NCBI GenBank assembly: GCA_965219855.1
Contig: CBDCOR010000013.1
Span: 1-64,000 of the forward strand
Reading direction: 5' to 3'
Source: CAUZIZ01 sp965219855
GTDB lineage: Bacteria > Acidobacteriota > UBA6911 > RPQK01 > JAJDTT01
Length of the DNA stretch: 64,000 bases
The notes beneath the pieces were generated by a model that made no database searches, was not told where the DNA came from, and worked only from the letters and a program-made list of their open reading frames with translations. Both the position numbers and the translations under genes were made by a program. Shown in pieces: positions 52,294-60,351 of this stretch. How positions within the stretch are numbered: the stretch's first letter is position 1; each line of letters begins with the position of its first letter.

Positions 52294-53321
52294 CGGTCAA
52301 CATTGGAGTCATCACCTCAGACGCTTTGGTCCTCAGTTGCGATAGCATAGCAAGTGTTACAGAGCCGTTGCTCAGTCCGTTCGGATTCCTAGAGTATGAC
52401 ACGGACGGAGAACTAAAGCGTGACGCGGACGGGAAGTACACCGCCAAGTTCGACTACCAAGACCTACAACAACGTGTGACCAGTGCCTGGGGCGGGGTCA
52501 CAAAGATGTTCCAGATTCATCCAGACCCCTCACCGGTTGTCGCTGTCACGGCTGGTACCGCTAGGCTGATAGACCGCAGTATTGCAAGTCACGCTGGAGA
52601 GTTCTTCAGGAAACACCAGAAAGCTTGGAACCCCGGCAACGAAGTTACGAAGAATAAACTGGTTAATGTTGAGCCAATCTGCCGCGCTTTCCTTCAATTT
52701 ATGCGCGAGCGGTATACGTCCCACTATAAGGAGTCGCCTCTACCGAAGGAGTTGAGGCCAGGTCCCAAGTTCTTGGTTGGGGGCTTTGGACGGGACGATA
52801 CATTTCCTTCGATCTACAGGGTTTCGGTTCAAGAAAATTCCATGGAGTGCGACTTTTCTGGCGGCGACTGTGGAATATCTTGGAATGGACAATCCGATGC
52901 GATTGAACGGTTCATTAATGGGTGCGACAGGAGCGTGAGGTTACACATAAGTAGGATTTTTAGGCAACACGAACAAAAAACGCAGTCCTACGTCACTGAC
53001 CTTGTGAACAACATCCTAGACCGGCTGGACAAGGAGTTGCCAGACGGGATACAGATCAACGTACCGCTGATAAAGAACGACGAACTGAATTGGGAACGCC
53101 ATGCACTACCGATTGGATACTCTAACTTGCCTCTTCAAGAGGCCGTCACTTTCGCCTCTGCAATGGTCATGGTTCAGGCAAGCCATTCTCGGTTCGCATC
53201 CGGGATCGCTACAGTTGGGGGTAGAACGCACATTGACATCATAACAAAGGCGAGGGGGTTTTGGGCAGTGAATGAACCCGAAATCACCCACAAGTTCACG
53301 GGACTCAGCGATGATGTATGA
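52290..53321 (+). CDS. Proteasome/HslV-like Ntn hydrolase
   Basis: 343 residues, TTG start overlapping the preceding stop. Removing the initiator methionine exposes Thr1, and an aspartate falls exactly at position 17 (TVNIGVITSDALVLSCD), as in proteasome beta subunits. The usual Lys33 region is delayed by an insertion of about 38 residues and appears as GGVTKMFQI, followed by SPVVAVTAGTARLIDR, the equivalent of the S3-S4 strands. The C-terminal PLQEAVTFASAMVMVQ … GIATVGGRTHIDIITKARGFWAV resembles the family's last strands. At 343 residues it is longer than HslV or Anbu. Peptidase or amidase activity is inferred; partner and oligomer unknown. Confidence 0.72.
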   Translation: MTVNIGVITSDALVLSCDSIASVTEPLLSPFGFLEYDTDGELKRDADGKYTAKFDYQDLQQRVTSAWGGVTKMFQIHPDPSPVVAVTAGTARLIDRSIASHAGEFFRKHQKAWNPGNEVTKNKLVNVEPICRAFLQFMRERYTSHYKESPLPKELRPGPKFLVGGFGRDDTFPSIYRVSVQENSMECDFSGGDCGISWNGQSDAIERFINGCDRSVRLHISRIFRQHEQKTQSYVTDLVNNILDRLDKELPDGIQINVPLIKNDELNWERHALPIGYSNLPLQEAVTFASAMVMVQASHSRFASGIATVGGRTHIDIITKARGFWAVNEPEITHKFTGLSDDV

Positions 53322-53514
53322 CTACAGCAACCGAAGCGGGCGTGTTCGGGACGTTCCTGGACAGGAGAAGACAACCCCTACGACGAGTTCAGGGAAATCC
53401 CCAATGACCACCAAAAGCAGTAGTACGGAGACTATCCGGTCAGGTAATAAGATCGTGGTGAGAAAAGGCAGACTAGTGATAGTCAAAACGCGAGTTAATC
53501 CGAAAGACCCTTGA
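53311..53514 (+). CDS. Small basic protein of unknown function, doubtful
   Basis: An open frame from ATG 53311, overlapping the Ntn-hydrolase stop; a shorter start at 53404 (MTTKSSSTETIRSGNKIVVR, 36 residues) has CAGGGA upstream and may be the real one. In the other frames the same DNA reads MTTATEAGVFGTFLD followed, after a one-base shift, by DNPYDEFREIPNDHQKQ, which looks more protein-like, so the region may hold a frameshifted short gene instead. Confidence 0.35.
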   Translation: MMYDYSNRSGRVRDVPGQEKTTPTTSSGKSPMTTKSSSTETIRSGNKIVVRKGRLVIVKTRVNPKDP

Positions 53515-53616
53515 GCACGTTGGACTGTCTAAGGAGGAAACAAACTCCTAGAAGAGAATTCCCCGAAGGAAACCCCTCAGAAGTCAAAACTCCGTCACTA
53601 AGGTATATAATTCCCA

Positions 53617-53817
53617 ATGGAAAACCCATTTCGTGGCCGTTCAGTTATGGCGCACCCCTATAAAACATTGCCAGGGCATCGATACGACATTTTCACGATC
53701 CGAGCTATTGTGAGTAAGCTTGGAAAGAAAGATTGTTTGGAGGGTATCGAAAGCGAACTCTATCCATTGGCTGCTGGGGGTGATGACATGGCGACCGATA
53801 GCACCTCAATTCATTAA
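53617..53817 (+). CDS. Small hypothetical protein, doubtful
   Basis: 66 residues from ATG 53617 or 56 from ATG 53647 (MAHPYKTLPGHRYDIFTIRA). No Shine-Dalgarno and no recognised family. Listed because the local residue pattern (HRYDIFTIRAIVSKLGKKDCL) is helix-like and the gap would otherwise be empty. Confidence 0.3.
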   Translation: MENPFRGRSVMAHPYKTLPGHRYDIFTIRAIVSKLGKKDCLEGIESELYPLAAGGDDMATDSTSIH

Positions 53818-53893
53818 AGGCACCAGAAGTCGGTAAGCAAGCCCATGATCGTGAACGCCGCCGCTGGTACCCTACTAGACCCCGAATACGCTT

Positions 53894-55294
53894 CTAATCG
53901 ACAGGGGCCGCTGGCAGCGTCACCAGATTACCGTTGATCATCTCCAGCGCCAGCACGGTGATTTGACCGCCCGAAGGGTCCGTCTGAACGATTAAAGTGT
54001 TCGCAGATCCGCTGCTAGGGAAATACTCATCGACAAATCCAGCTATTTTCCCTTGCGCTGGAATCGTCTCGTAAAGCGCCCTTTCCCCCATCCTAAGCAC
54101 GACTGTCAGGTCTTTGTCATCGGCGTTGTAGACGGCCAGTCCAGTGCGATCAACTTGATTGCTTACCGGGACCATGAAGGCGCTACCCACCGGGGCCGAT
54201 TGCACTGAGGTAGCTGAACCGTCGCTGTGCCTGAAGCGCAAGAAACCAGCCAGTTTTTCAGTAGACGAAACTACCACCCCGCCCGTTTCAACCGCCTCTC
54301 CTTCGGGCAACTCCCACTCCGCCATGCCCAACTCCGACAAAGCGATCCGCTCTCCAGTGATCCGTGGCATCCCGTTCGCGCTAAACACCTCTGCAACGGC
54401 TTCCGCCTCTCTCTGCAACGGGTTCAACAACACGAGGTCCGTCCTCCACCCACCTCCAACAGCGGAGTGGGCGAAGTTCAAGTAGTAGGTGGGAAATACC
54501 CAATCTAAAAAGTAGGACGTGCGCGTGTAATTACTCATGTAGGTGACTGTTGACGGTGACGGGTCTCTTGTTCCCTGCGAGAGTACCCCCACTTGCCCCC
54601 ATCCATTCGGTGTCTGGACTAACAGGGGGCCACCACTGTCTCCTTTTCCCGCTGCTCGGTTCTCCTCTCCCGCGCACAGTACCCGTTCGTGGATAGCGGG
54701 CGGTTGTGGACTCTTCCCTTGGTTGCGTAGTTCGGCCAAGACCCGCCTACAGTCTTCTTCTGTGTAAATCGGTATATCTGTTATTTTCTGAAGCGTCTCT
54801 AGGAACTCGCCGCTGCCTGACGGGTGGGTGCTACCCCAACCCACGGCCACGCCCGAGGTCGCACCACTCGGGGCATACCGGAGTTCTTCTTCCAAGGCCA
54901 GAAGGCGCACAGGCTGGATAGCGACGGCGGATTCTAGTTGGAGAATGGCAATGTCGTTCTCTTGGACAGAGTATTCCGGGTGCAGTATCTTGCGGGCGAC
55001 TGGGTAGCGTGGTTCCAGAGTGCGAGTGTCTCCAAACCCTACGGACAGCCTTGTCACCCTATAGCGATCTACGCAATGTCCGGCTGTCAGCACTTTATCG
55101 GGGGAAATCAGAGAGCCGGTGCATCCTACTTGAGACCCGCTGTAGATGATCTTCGCCACGAAGGGGAATTCATTAAGGGTGGTGTTTTCTCCTCCGACAA
55201 TGTGCTTGGGCGGTATCTGGCCTATTTGATCCTGCCCCATGGCAAAGGTGGACAACAGCAGAGCACACAGCAGAATGCTTCGATGAATCAACAT
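53894..55294 (-). CDS. Secreted trypsin-like serine protease (S1 family)
   Basis: 466 residues with a signal peptide (SILLCALLLSTFAMG). Activation site IVGGENTTLNEFPFVAKI, catalytic H in LTAGHCVD, D in ENDIAILQLE and S in GKGDSGGPLL; EEDCRRVL and the CAGEE segment supply disulfide cysteines. The last 200 residues (from LNFAHSAVGGGWRTDLVLLNP) form an additional beta domain. A full chymotrypsin-type protease, less common in bacteria. In an accessory island beside an Ntn hydrolase, but on the other strand. Confidence 0.93.
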   Translation of the reverse strand: MLIHRSILLCALLLSTFAMGQDQIGQIPPKHIVGGENTTLNEFPFVAKIIYSGSQVGCTGSLISPDKVLTAGHCVDRYRVTRLSVGFGDTRTLEPRYPVARKILHPEYSVQENDIAILQLESAVAIQPVRLLALEEELRYAPSGATSGVAVGWGSTHPSGSGEFLETLQKITDIPIYTEEDCRRVLAELRNQGKSPQPPAIHERVLCAGEENRAAGKGDSGGPLLVQTPNGWGQVGVLSQGTRDPSPSTVTYMSNYTRTSYFLDWVFPTYYLNFAHSAVGGGWRTDLVLLNPLQREAEAVAEVFSANGMPRITGERIALSELGMAEWELPEGEAVETGGVVVSSTEKLAGFLRFRHSDGSATSVQSAPVGSAFMVPVSNQVDRTGLAVYNADDKDLTVVLRMGERALYETIPAQGKIAGFVDEYFPSSGSANTLIVQTDPSGGQITVLALEMINGNLVTLPAAPVD

Positions 55295-55345
55295 GATTGT
55301 TAGCCCTTCCTCGGCTCCGACACATAAAGGTGTCGGGCCGTAGCA

Positions 55346-55711
55346 TCATTGGCATCGTCCTAAGACGGCTAAGATGAAAAAGAACAAGATGATCCCTACG
55401 AGAACCCCTCCAAAAACCCGGAGCAGACTAAACGGCGCATCCTCCAAGCCAAATAGTTCTTTTAGCTCTTCCGCTGCCTTCTCTTGTTGAGCTTTGGCCT
55501 GCCTCTGCTCTTCGGTGAGCAAGATCCACTGGTGCCCGCAAGCCAAGCACGTCACATATATTTTCTGACTGCCGATAAAACCTGCCAGAAGGCCGACGCC
55601 GCCTGTGACCGCCGCTCCGACAATCGCCTTGCCAACGCCGAACCCTTTCGGGTTTGCGCTGAATTGATCGCTCCCGCACTTTGGACAGAGAGCCCGCTTT
55701 GAAGATTCCAC
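55346..55711 (-). CDS. Membrane protein with split zinc ribbon (LITAF-like arrangement)
   Basis: 121 residues from GTG 55711, which follows GGAGGGAAAGAT; the longer frame to 55762 has no such site. CPKCG (residues about 9-13) and CLACGHQW (about 56-63) enclose a glycine-rich hydrophobic hairpin (GKAIVGAAVTGGVGLLAGFIG). A helical linker rich in Glu/Lys/Gln precedes a C-terminal membrane helix (VGIILFFFILAVLG). The arrangement of two CxxC motifs around a membrane-touching loop is that of LITAF-like domains. Function unknown. Confidence 0.6.
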   Translation of the reverse strand: MESSKRALCPKCGSDQFSANPKGFGVGKAIVGAAVTGGVGLLAGFIGSQKIYVTCLACGHQWILLTEEQRQAKAQQEKAAEELKELFGLEDAPFSLLRVFGGVLVGIILFFFILAVLGRCQ

Positions 55712-55946
55712 ATCTTTCCCTCCTGGCCCAGGCGTAGGTGCCGGGCCATTTGTAAGCAACACACAGGTATGTGGTGAATCCTGCCTGTTCGCCCAAGCAC
55801 GAGGGAGCTACCCTGTGCCCGTTCATAGGGGTTGTTTTATTCGGCAGGTAGCCCGACAGAAGCGGGAACCTGCATATTGCTTACAGAGGAAATTCTAACA
55901 GGAATGGTGTGCAGGGTATATACTGTTGGAAACGGAAGGAGGTGAA

Positions 55947-56051
55947 ATGGCTAAAGGCCGTCCGAGTTTTCCAGACGGATCATCTCTCGATGAATTGCTT
56001 CAGAAAGTTCAGGTTCCCACTCGCAGATCAGGGAGAAACAGATATGGGTGA
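55947..56051 (+). CDS. Very small protein (34 residues)
   Basis: Starts MAKGRPSFPDGSSLDELLQK, ends VQVPTRRSGRNRYG. Perfect AAGGAGGTGAA Shine-Dalgarno just before ATG 55947. Its end overlaps the next small gene by eight bases, so the two are coupled. Confidence 0.6.
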   Translation: MAKGRPSFPDGSSLDELLQKVQVPTRRSGRNRYG

Positions 56052-56151
56052 TAAGGGAAGTAAAGACAAAGGCAAAAGGGAACAACAGAAAAAGGCCCAG
56101 CTTACCCCAAAGGAAAAGCGAAAAATGAAAAGAGAGAAGAAGGGTAAATAG
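56044..56151 (+). CDS. Very small lysine-rich protein (35 residues)
   Basis: Starts MGDKGSKDKGKREQQKKAQL, ends TPKEKRKMKREKKGK. This strongly resembles a short, highly basic protein seen in many bacteria and annotated only as hypothetical. GGGAGAAACAGAT precedes ATG 56044. Overlaps the upstream gene by eight bases in another frame. Basic charge suggests RNA or ribosome binding, by inference. Confidence 0.65.
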   Translation: MGDKGSKDKGKREQQKKAQLTPKEKRKMKREKKGK

Positions 56152-56156
56152 AGACA

Positions 56157-57094
56157 CTACCCAAGGGGTGGCGGGATACTTACGAGCTTTACTCCCCCAA
56201 GCTTGGCCCTCTTTTTTCCAGAGAAACTCTTCAACCCGGGGGCTTGTCGGCTTCGGTCGAAAACCAGGCTGAGAGTATAGCCTGTCACAAACGTCACGAT
56301 CGAACTGGAAGGAGCGGTCCACATCCAGTTGATGTCCTGCCCGACGGCCAGGACGATGAACTGGACAAAGTCGGTCCACACCACGGCCTTCATGCCGCCC
56401 AACACGGTGTAGAGTGTGGCCAGGAATCCCACCGTGATGATACAGCCCAGTACCGGAAACCCACTCACGGTGGCTAGGGCCAGTGAGGGCGCGTAGATGG
56501 CTGTGGCCAGCCAGGCCCCCCGCTGGCCTAGCCCGGATTATTCATAAGTTTTCGTAGCGAGGCGGTGAAAGCGCCGTCCTGGCAAGGCTTGCGACCGAGG
56601 CCTCCGCAGTCGTACTCGTGCAGTACGTCGAGGAGGCCGACCGAGCGAAACACAGCCAGGACGGATGATTGCGCCGCCGCAGTAGAAAACTTATGAATAA
56701 TCCGGGCTAGAAACAGCAGCGAGGTTACGGTGCGAGCCACGTGGTGGAAACGGTGTTCCAAGTACTCATAGGTCGTGAAGACCTTGAGCCGGTGGAAGAC
56801 GCGCACGAAGTAGAACAGAACAAACAATAGGATGAAGGGCAGCAGGAAAACGCCCATCGAGTACTTTAGATCTTTGGCGTAGAGCCAGGCGGGAACGCCG
56901 GTGAAGGAGATGGCGCTGAGATCCGTCGCTGCGACGGAAACACAGACCACCAGCCAGTTCATCTTCCGGCCCGCCAGGAAATACTCCGCGACCGTCGACT
57001 GCCCTTTTCCCATCCAGCTTCCTGCAGCCACCACCAGGAGCAGGTAGGACACTACGACCAAGTAGTCAACGGCTGTAAAAGGACTGCTGTTCAT
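56157..57094 (-). pseudogene. Sodium:solute symporter remnant with palindromic insertion and internal deletion
   Basis: Starts at ATG 57094 (MNSSPFTAVDYLVVVSYLLL). SSS features: WMGKGQSTVAEYFLAGRKMNWLVVCVSV, FTTYEYLEHRFHHVARTVTS. At 56710 the gene is broken by a 183-bp palindromic element; removing it with one CTAG restores LLFLGQRGAWLATAIYAP in frame. Beyond that, FIVLAVGQ joins directly to a C-terminal INWMWTAPSSSIVTFVTGY segment, so about 250 residues of the core are missing. The reconstructed product is 252 residues against the usual 480-550. A relic. Confidence 0.88.
56528..56710. repeat. 183-bp palindromic element, copy 2, inside the symporter gene
   Basis: Same length and core as 30178-30360, also bounded by CTAG. 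Its 17-nt arm (56536-56552, GATTATTCATAAGTTTT) pairs perfectly with the other end but differs from the arm of copy 1. Apical hairpin CGTACT-CGTGC-AGTACG. One CTAG is host sequence duplicated on insertion. Confidence 0.9.
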
Positions 57095-57110
57095 GTTTCG
57101 TTCTTCAAGA

Positions 57111-57192
57111 GTAGCGCTGGTCTCCAGGCCGCCGTCCGTCGAGCCAAGGGCTCCAGGATGAAGAATACTTCGGCCTGGAGACCAAAGCTACG
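57111..57192 (-). repeat. GGYCTCCAGG palindromic element, copy E3
   Basis: Inverted copy of E1/E2 in the gap between the symporter remnant and the PhyH gene. Arms CTGGTCTCCAGGCCG and CGGCCTGGAGACCAAAG, inner stem GAGCC-AAGG-GCTC. Confidence 0.8.
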
Positions 57193-57252
57193 TCCGGGCG
57201 GCGAAGTATTGCCTGCTGGCTGACTGCAAGCGATCCGCGTTACAATCTGGGA

Positions 57253-58269
57253 ATGAAACCTTTTCTGGACTCGACGGGATTGTTGGCAGACGGCGCCAGG
57301 CTCAACCATCGAATTCAACGCGACGGCTATCTCTTCATCCGAAACCTGCTCCCGAAAGAGGACCTCGAGAGTCTGCGCACCGACTGGTTGCTCAAGCTCG
57401 AGGACGCAGGCTGGGTGCGAGAGGATTCCTCCCCGGACGAAGGCATCGCCGACCCGGCCGCTTTCTGCGTCGAACCCCAAGATGCCTACATGGATGTCTT
57501 GCTGGAGGTCTACCGGCTCCGTTCCTTCCACGCCCTCCAGCAGCATCCCAACCTGGTGCGGCTTCTGGAACGCATGCTGGGGGGCACGGTCATTCCCCAT
57601 CCACGGCTGATCGGTCGCGTGATCTTTCCGCAGCAGGAAGCGTACACGACGCCACCCCACCAGGACTTCATCAACATCCAGGGGACGCAAGAGACCTACA
57701 CGGCCTGGATCCCCTTGAGCAGCCTGTCGGCTGAGATGGGGGGTCTCCAGATCGCCGCCGGGTCTCACCGTGGGGGCGTCTATGATTTTCGGCCTGCCCT
57801 GGGGGCAGGGGGATTGGCGGTGACGGAACCGCTCGAAGAAGCGTGGGTATACAGTCCTATTGAGCAGGGCGACGTGATCATCTTTCACAGCATGGCGGTA
57901 CACAAGGGACTCCCCAACCGGGGGAACCGACTCCGGCTCTCCATCGACGGCCGCTATCAGAGGGTGACCGATCCCATCACTGCTGACAGCCTCAAGCCCC
58001 ACGACCGGAGGGACTCCTGGGAAGCAATCTACGCTGGCTGGCCTGCTGCCGATCCCCTGAAATACTACTGGCGCCAATGGGACTTACGGATCGAGGCCTT
58101 CGATCCCAGCTATTTCGAGCGACGAGATCAGATGGGGCTCGAGCTGGCGTCCCAGGGCGACCCGAACTCACGATCGATCCTGGAGCGGATCATCGCGCGC
58201 GATCCCGATCCTGCCAAGCGAGTGAAGGCAGCAGAGTTGGTGTCGGAGCTGGACCTGAAAGGGGTATAA
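57253..58269 (+). CDS. Phytanoyl-CoA dioxygenase (PhyH) family protein
   Basis: 338 residues. Fe(II)/2-oxoglutarate oxygenase with N-terminal RIQRDGYLFIRNLLPKEDLESLR, the metal motif HQD in PPHQDFINIQG (about residues 136-146), the distal histidine in IIFHSMAVHKGLPN and the 2-oxoglutarate arginine in RLRLSIDGRYQ. Such proteins hydroxylate small organic substrates. It sits upstream of a ceramidase-like gene; no functional link is proven. Confidence 0.9.
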   Translation: MKPFLDSTGLLADGARLNHRIQRDGYLFIRNLLPKEDLESLRTDWLLKLEDAGWVREDSSPDEGIADPAAFCVEPQDAYMDVLLEVYRLRSFHALQQHPNLVRLLERMLGGTVIPHPRLIGRVIFPQQEAYTTPPHQDFINIQGTQETYTAWIPLSSLSAEMGGLQIAAGSHRGGVYDFRPALGAGGLAVTEPLEEAWVYSPIEQGDVIIFHSMAVHKGLPNRGNRLRLSIDGRYQRVTDPITADSLKPHDRRDSWEAIYAGWPAADPLKYYWRQWDLRIEAFDPSYFERRDQMGLELASQGDPNSRSILERIIARDPDPAKRVKAAELVSELDLKGV

Positions 58270-58476
58270 CCACCAGGCACAGACGGGTTTTCCAAGTTTG
58301 AGGTCAGTGGGGCCCCCAGCCGCGCTGGCCTCATTCGTGGGTGGGCAATCTATCGCGATTTTGTGCTTGCCGAACTGCGAAAGATAGGTGCCGGCTGGAT
58401 CACGGACGACAGTTCCCCAGGGTTCGTGGGCAACTCCTAGGACCACGTTGTTCAACACCATGTCGACTCAAATCAC

Positions 58477-59913
58477 ATGACCCACTTCGACACTCCCCAG
58501 ACCATCTGTCGCTTTGGCATCGCGCGGCGCGACATCACTCCACCGGTGGGGATGTATCACCGGATGTGGGGTGCGGCGAGGCATGATCGCTCGACTGGAA
58601 TCCACCGACCGCTGACGACCACGGCGGTTGTACTCCAGGCGGTCTCGGACAAGAACTCCCGCTGCGTCCTCGTCGCGATCGATCACTGTCTCCTGATGGG
58701 CCCGGAGATGACGCGCTTGAAAGAGCGAGTTTCCGAGGCGGCGTCCATCCCGTGCCAAGATCTGGTAGTGACCTTCTCCCACACGCACGGAGCTGGCCTG
58801 ATGGACCTCGATCGACATCAGCTTCCGGGAGGGGAGATGATGATTCCCTATATAGAAGAGCTGATCGAAAGGGTTACAGACGCCGTGCTGGAAGCGCTGG
58901 ACTCGATGCAGTCCGCAACCATCGCCTACGCTGCGGGAACCTGCTCCCTTGCCGCACACCGGGATTTTTGGGATGAAGAGCGGCACAAGTTCGTCTGCGG
59001 CTTCAATCCCCACCGGACGGTCGATCAGACTGTCTGGCTGGCTCGCGTCAACGACGGCAGGGGCGATCTGCTGGCTACCCTGGTGAACTATGCCTGTCAT
59101 CCCACAACCCTGGCTTGGAAGAACAGCGAGATCAGCCCCGATTATCCCGGAGCGATGCGCGAAGTCGTGGAGCTAGCGACCGGCGTACCTTGTGTGTTCC
59201 TGCAGGGAGCGTCGGGGGACTTGGGTCCTCGCATCGGATTCGTGGGCGACCCCGCAATCGCCGACGCAAACGGACGGCAGCTTGGTTACGCCGCACTCTC
59301 CGCGCTGGAGTCATTGCCACCTCCTGCGACACGAATGCGGTATCGCGGTCCGGTGGAATCGGGGGCCACTTTGGGCGAGTGGTGCCATGAGCCTCTGGAG
59401 GAGTCAGAGAGACTGCAGAAGAGCCGCTGGCACAGCCGTTCCTGGACGGTAGGGCTGCCCTACCGGGAGGACCTGGATAGAGGCGATGGCTCTAATTCTG
59501 GACTGGCTGGATTAGAGGAAGCGGAGAAACAGGCTAAAAGCAGCGGTGACCCGGTCAAAGAGCAAGAGCTGCGCGCTGGAGCCGAGCGGGCACGGCGACG
59601 ACAGTCCCGACTCTCTCAACTTCCCGCTGGAGAGTATCCCTACCGAATGGTTTTATGGCAACTTGGAGACGCTTTCTGGCTTTCAATTGAGGGCGAACCC
59701 TACAGTCTTCTGCAGCAAGAGCTGCGCAGCCGATTCCCCCAGACCCCGATCCTGGTCACCACCCTGATCGAAGGGTGGCTACCCGGTTATCTCCCTCCCC
59801 GAGAGCTTTATGGGAAGGGGATCTACCAGGAGTCGATCGCGTTGCTCGAACCGGGCACGTTGGAACGCGTTATCGAGACCGCATCCCTAGAGATCGGACA
59901 GGCCTTGAGATAG
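58477..59913 (+). CDS. Neutral/alkaline non-lysosomal ceramidase N-terminal domain protein
   Basis: 478 residues, no signal peptide. FGIARRDITPPVGMYHRMWGAA is the start of the ceramidase N-terminal domain; candidate zinc ligands lie in VTFSHTHGAG (about residues 104-113) and VNYACHPTTL. Further VFLQGASGDLGPR. Proteins with only this domain are widespread in Planctomycetes and Acidobacteriota and may hydrolyse N-acyl or ester bonds; true ceramidase activity is not assured. Follows the PhyH gene by 207 bases of no recognisable content. Confidence 0.88.
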   Translation: MTHFDTPQTICRFGIARRDITPPVGMYHRMWGAARHDRSTGIHRPLTTTAVVLQAVSDKNSRCVLVAIDHCLLMGPEMTRLKERVSEAASIPCQDLVVTFSHTHGAGLMDLDRHQLPGGEMMIPYIEELIERVTDAVLEALDSMQSATIAYAAGTCSLAAHRDFWDEERHKFVCGFNPHRTVDQTVWLARVNDGRGDLLATLVNYACHPTTLAWKNSEISPDYPGAMREVVELATGVPCVFLQGASGDLGPRIGFVGDPAIADANGRQLGYAALSALESLPPPATRMRYRGPVESGATLGEWCHEPLEESERLQKSRWHSRSWTVGLPYREDLDRGDGSNSGLAGLEEAEKQAKSSGDPVKEQELRAGAERARRRQSRLSQLPAGEYPYRMVLWQLGDAFWLSIEGEPYSLLQQELRSRFPQTPILVTTLIEGWLPGYLPPRELYGKGIYQESIALLEPGTLERVIETASLEIGQALR

Positions 59914-60351
59914 CACGCCCAGGCCGCAAATCATCGCGGAGCTCGATGGGATCGACTGGCTCGAGCACAAGCGTTCAGCTGTGGTGTACTCTACAGAGGC
60001 CTGCCCCAGGAGTCCATCTTGGGCTCTGGCGGTCGTCGAGCCCTCGATGGCCGCTGATGTGGGGAATCTTCCAATGGTCATGATAGGCCACCAGGCCTTT
60101 TCCCTCACCCATGACCTGGTGGCTCCACTTTTGAATCCCGTCTGCCAGAGCGGTCGTCCCGACGTACTCACAACCGATCAGGAGCAGTCGCGTGTCACCT
60201 CCTCAATACGGTACGGTCAGCCCGCTAACTCTTCTCCGCTGTCTCTCTGTGCCAGGAACTCTACCAAAATGCGAGTTCTCTGTAGCCTGATGACCAGGGG
60301 CGTATTGAGATTCTATTCTGGGCCTAGCGTTGCTGCTCTATGCACGGTACT
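59914..60351. other. Non-coding stretch with a decayed coding fragment
   Basis: On the minus strand, positions about 60200 to 59975 read as a plausible but startless fragment (TRLLLIGCEYVGTTALADG, then VMGEGKGLVAYHDHWKIPH) closed by stops on both sides. I do not recognise the parent. Nothing else in this gap looks coding. Confidence 0.4.

Noticed and set aside
52135..53321. Classical HicAB toxin-antitoxin pair
   Set aside because: No HicA-like double-stranded-RNA-binding toxin is next to the HicB-like gene; the coupled gene is an Ntn-hydrolase-like protein.
57091..58077. 328-codon minus-strand frame
   Set aside because: Antisense to the PhyH gene, which has all metal and cofactor residues.
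58168..58461. 97-codon minus-strand frame between PhyH and the ceramidase-like gene
   Set aside because: Overlaps the 3' end of PhyH, no ribosome site, no recognisable family.
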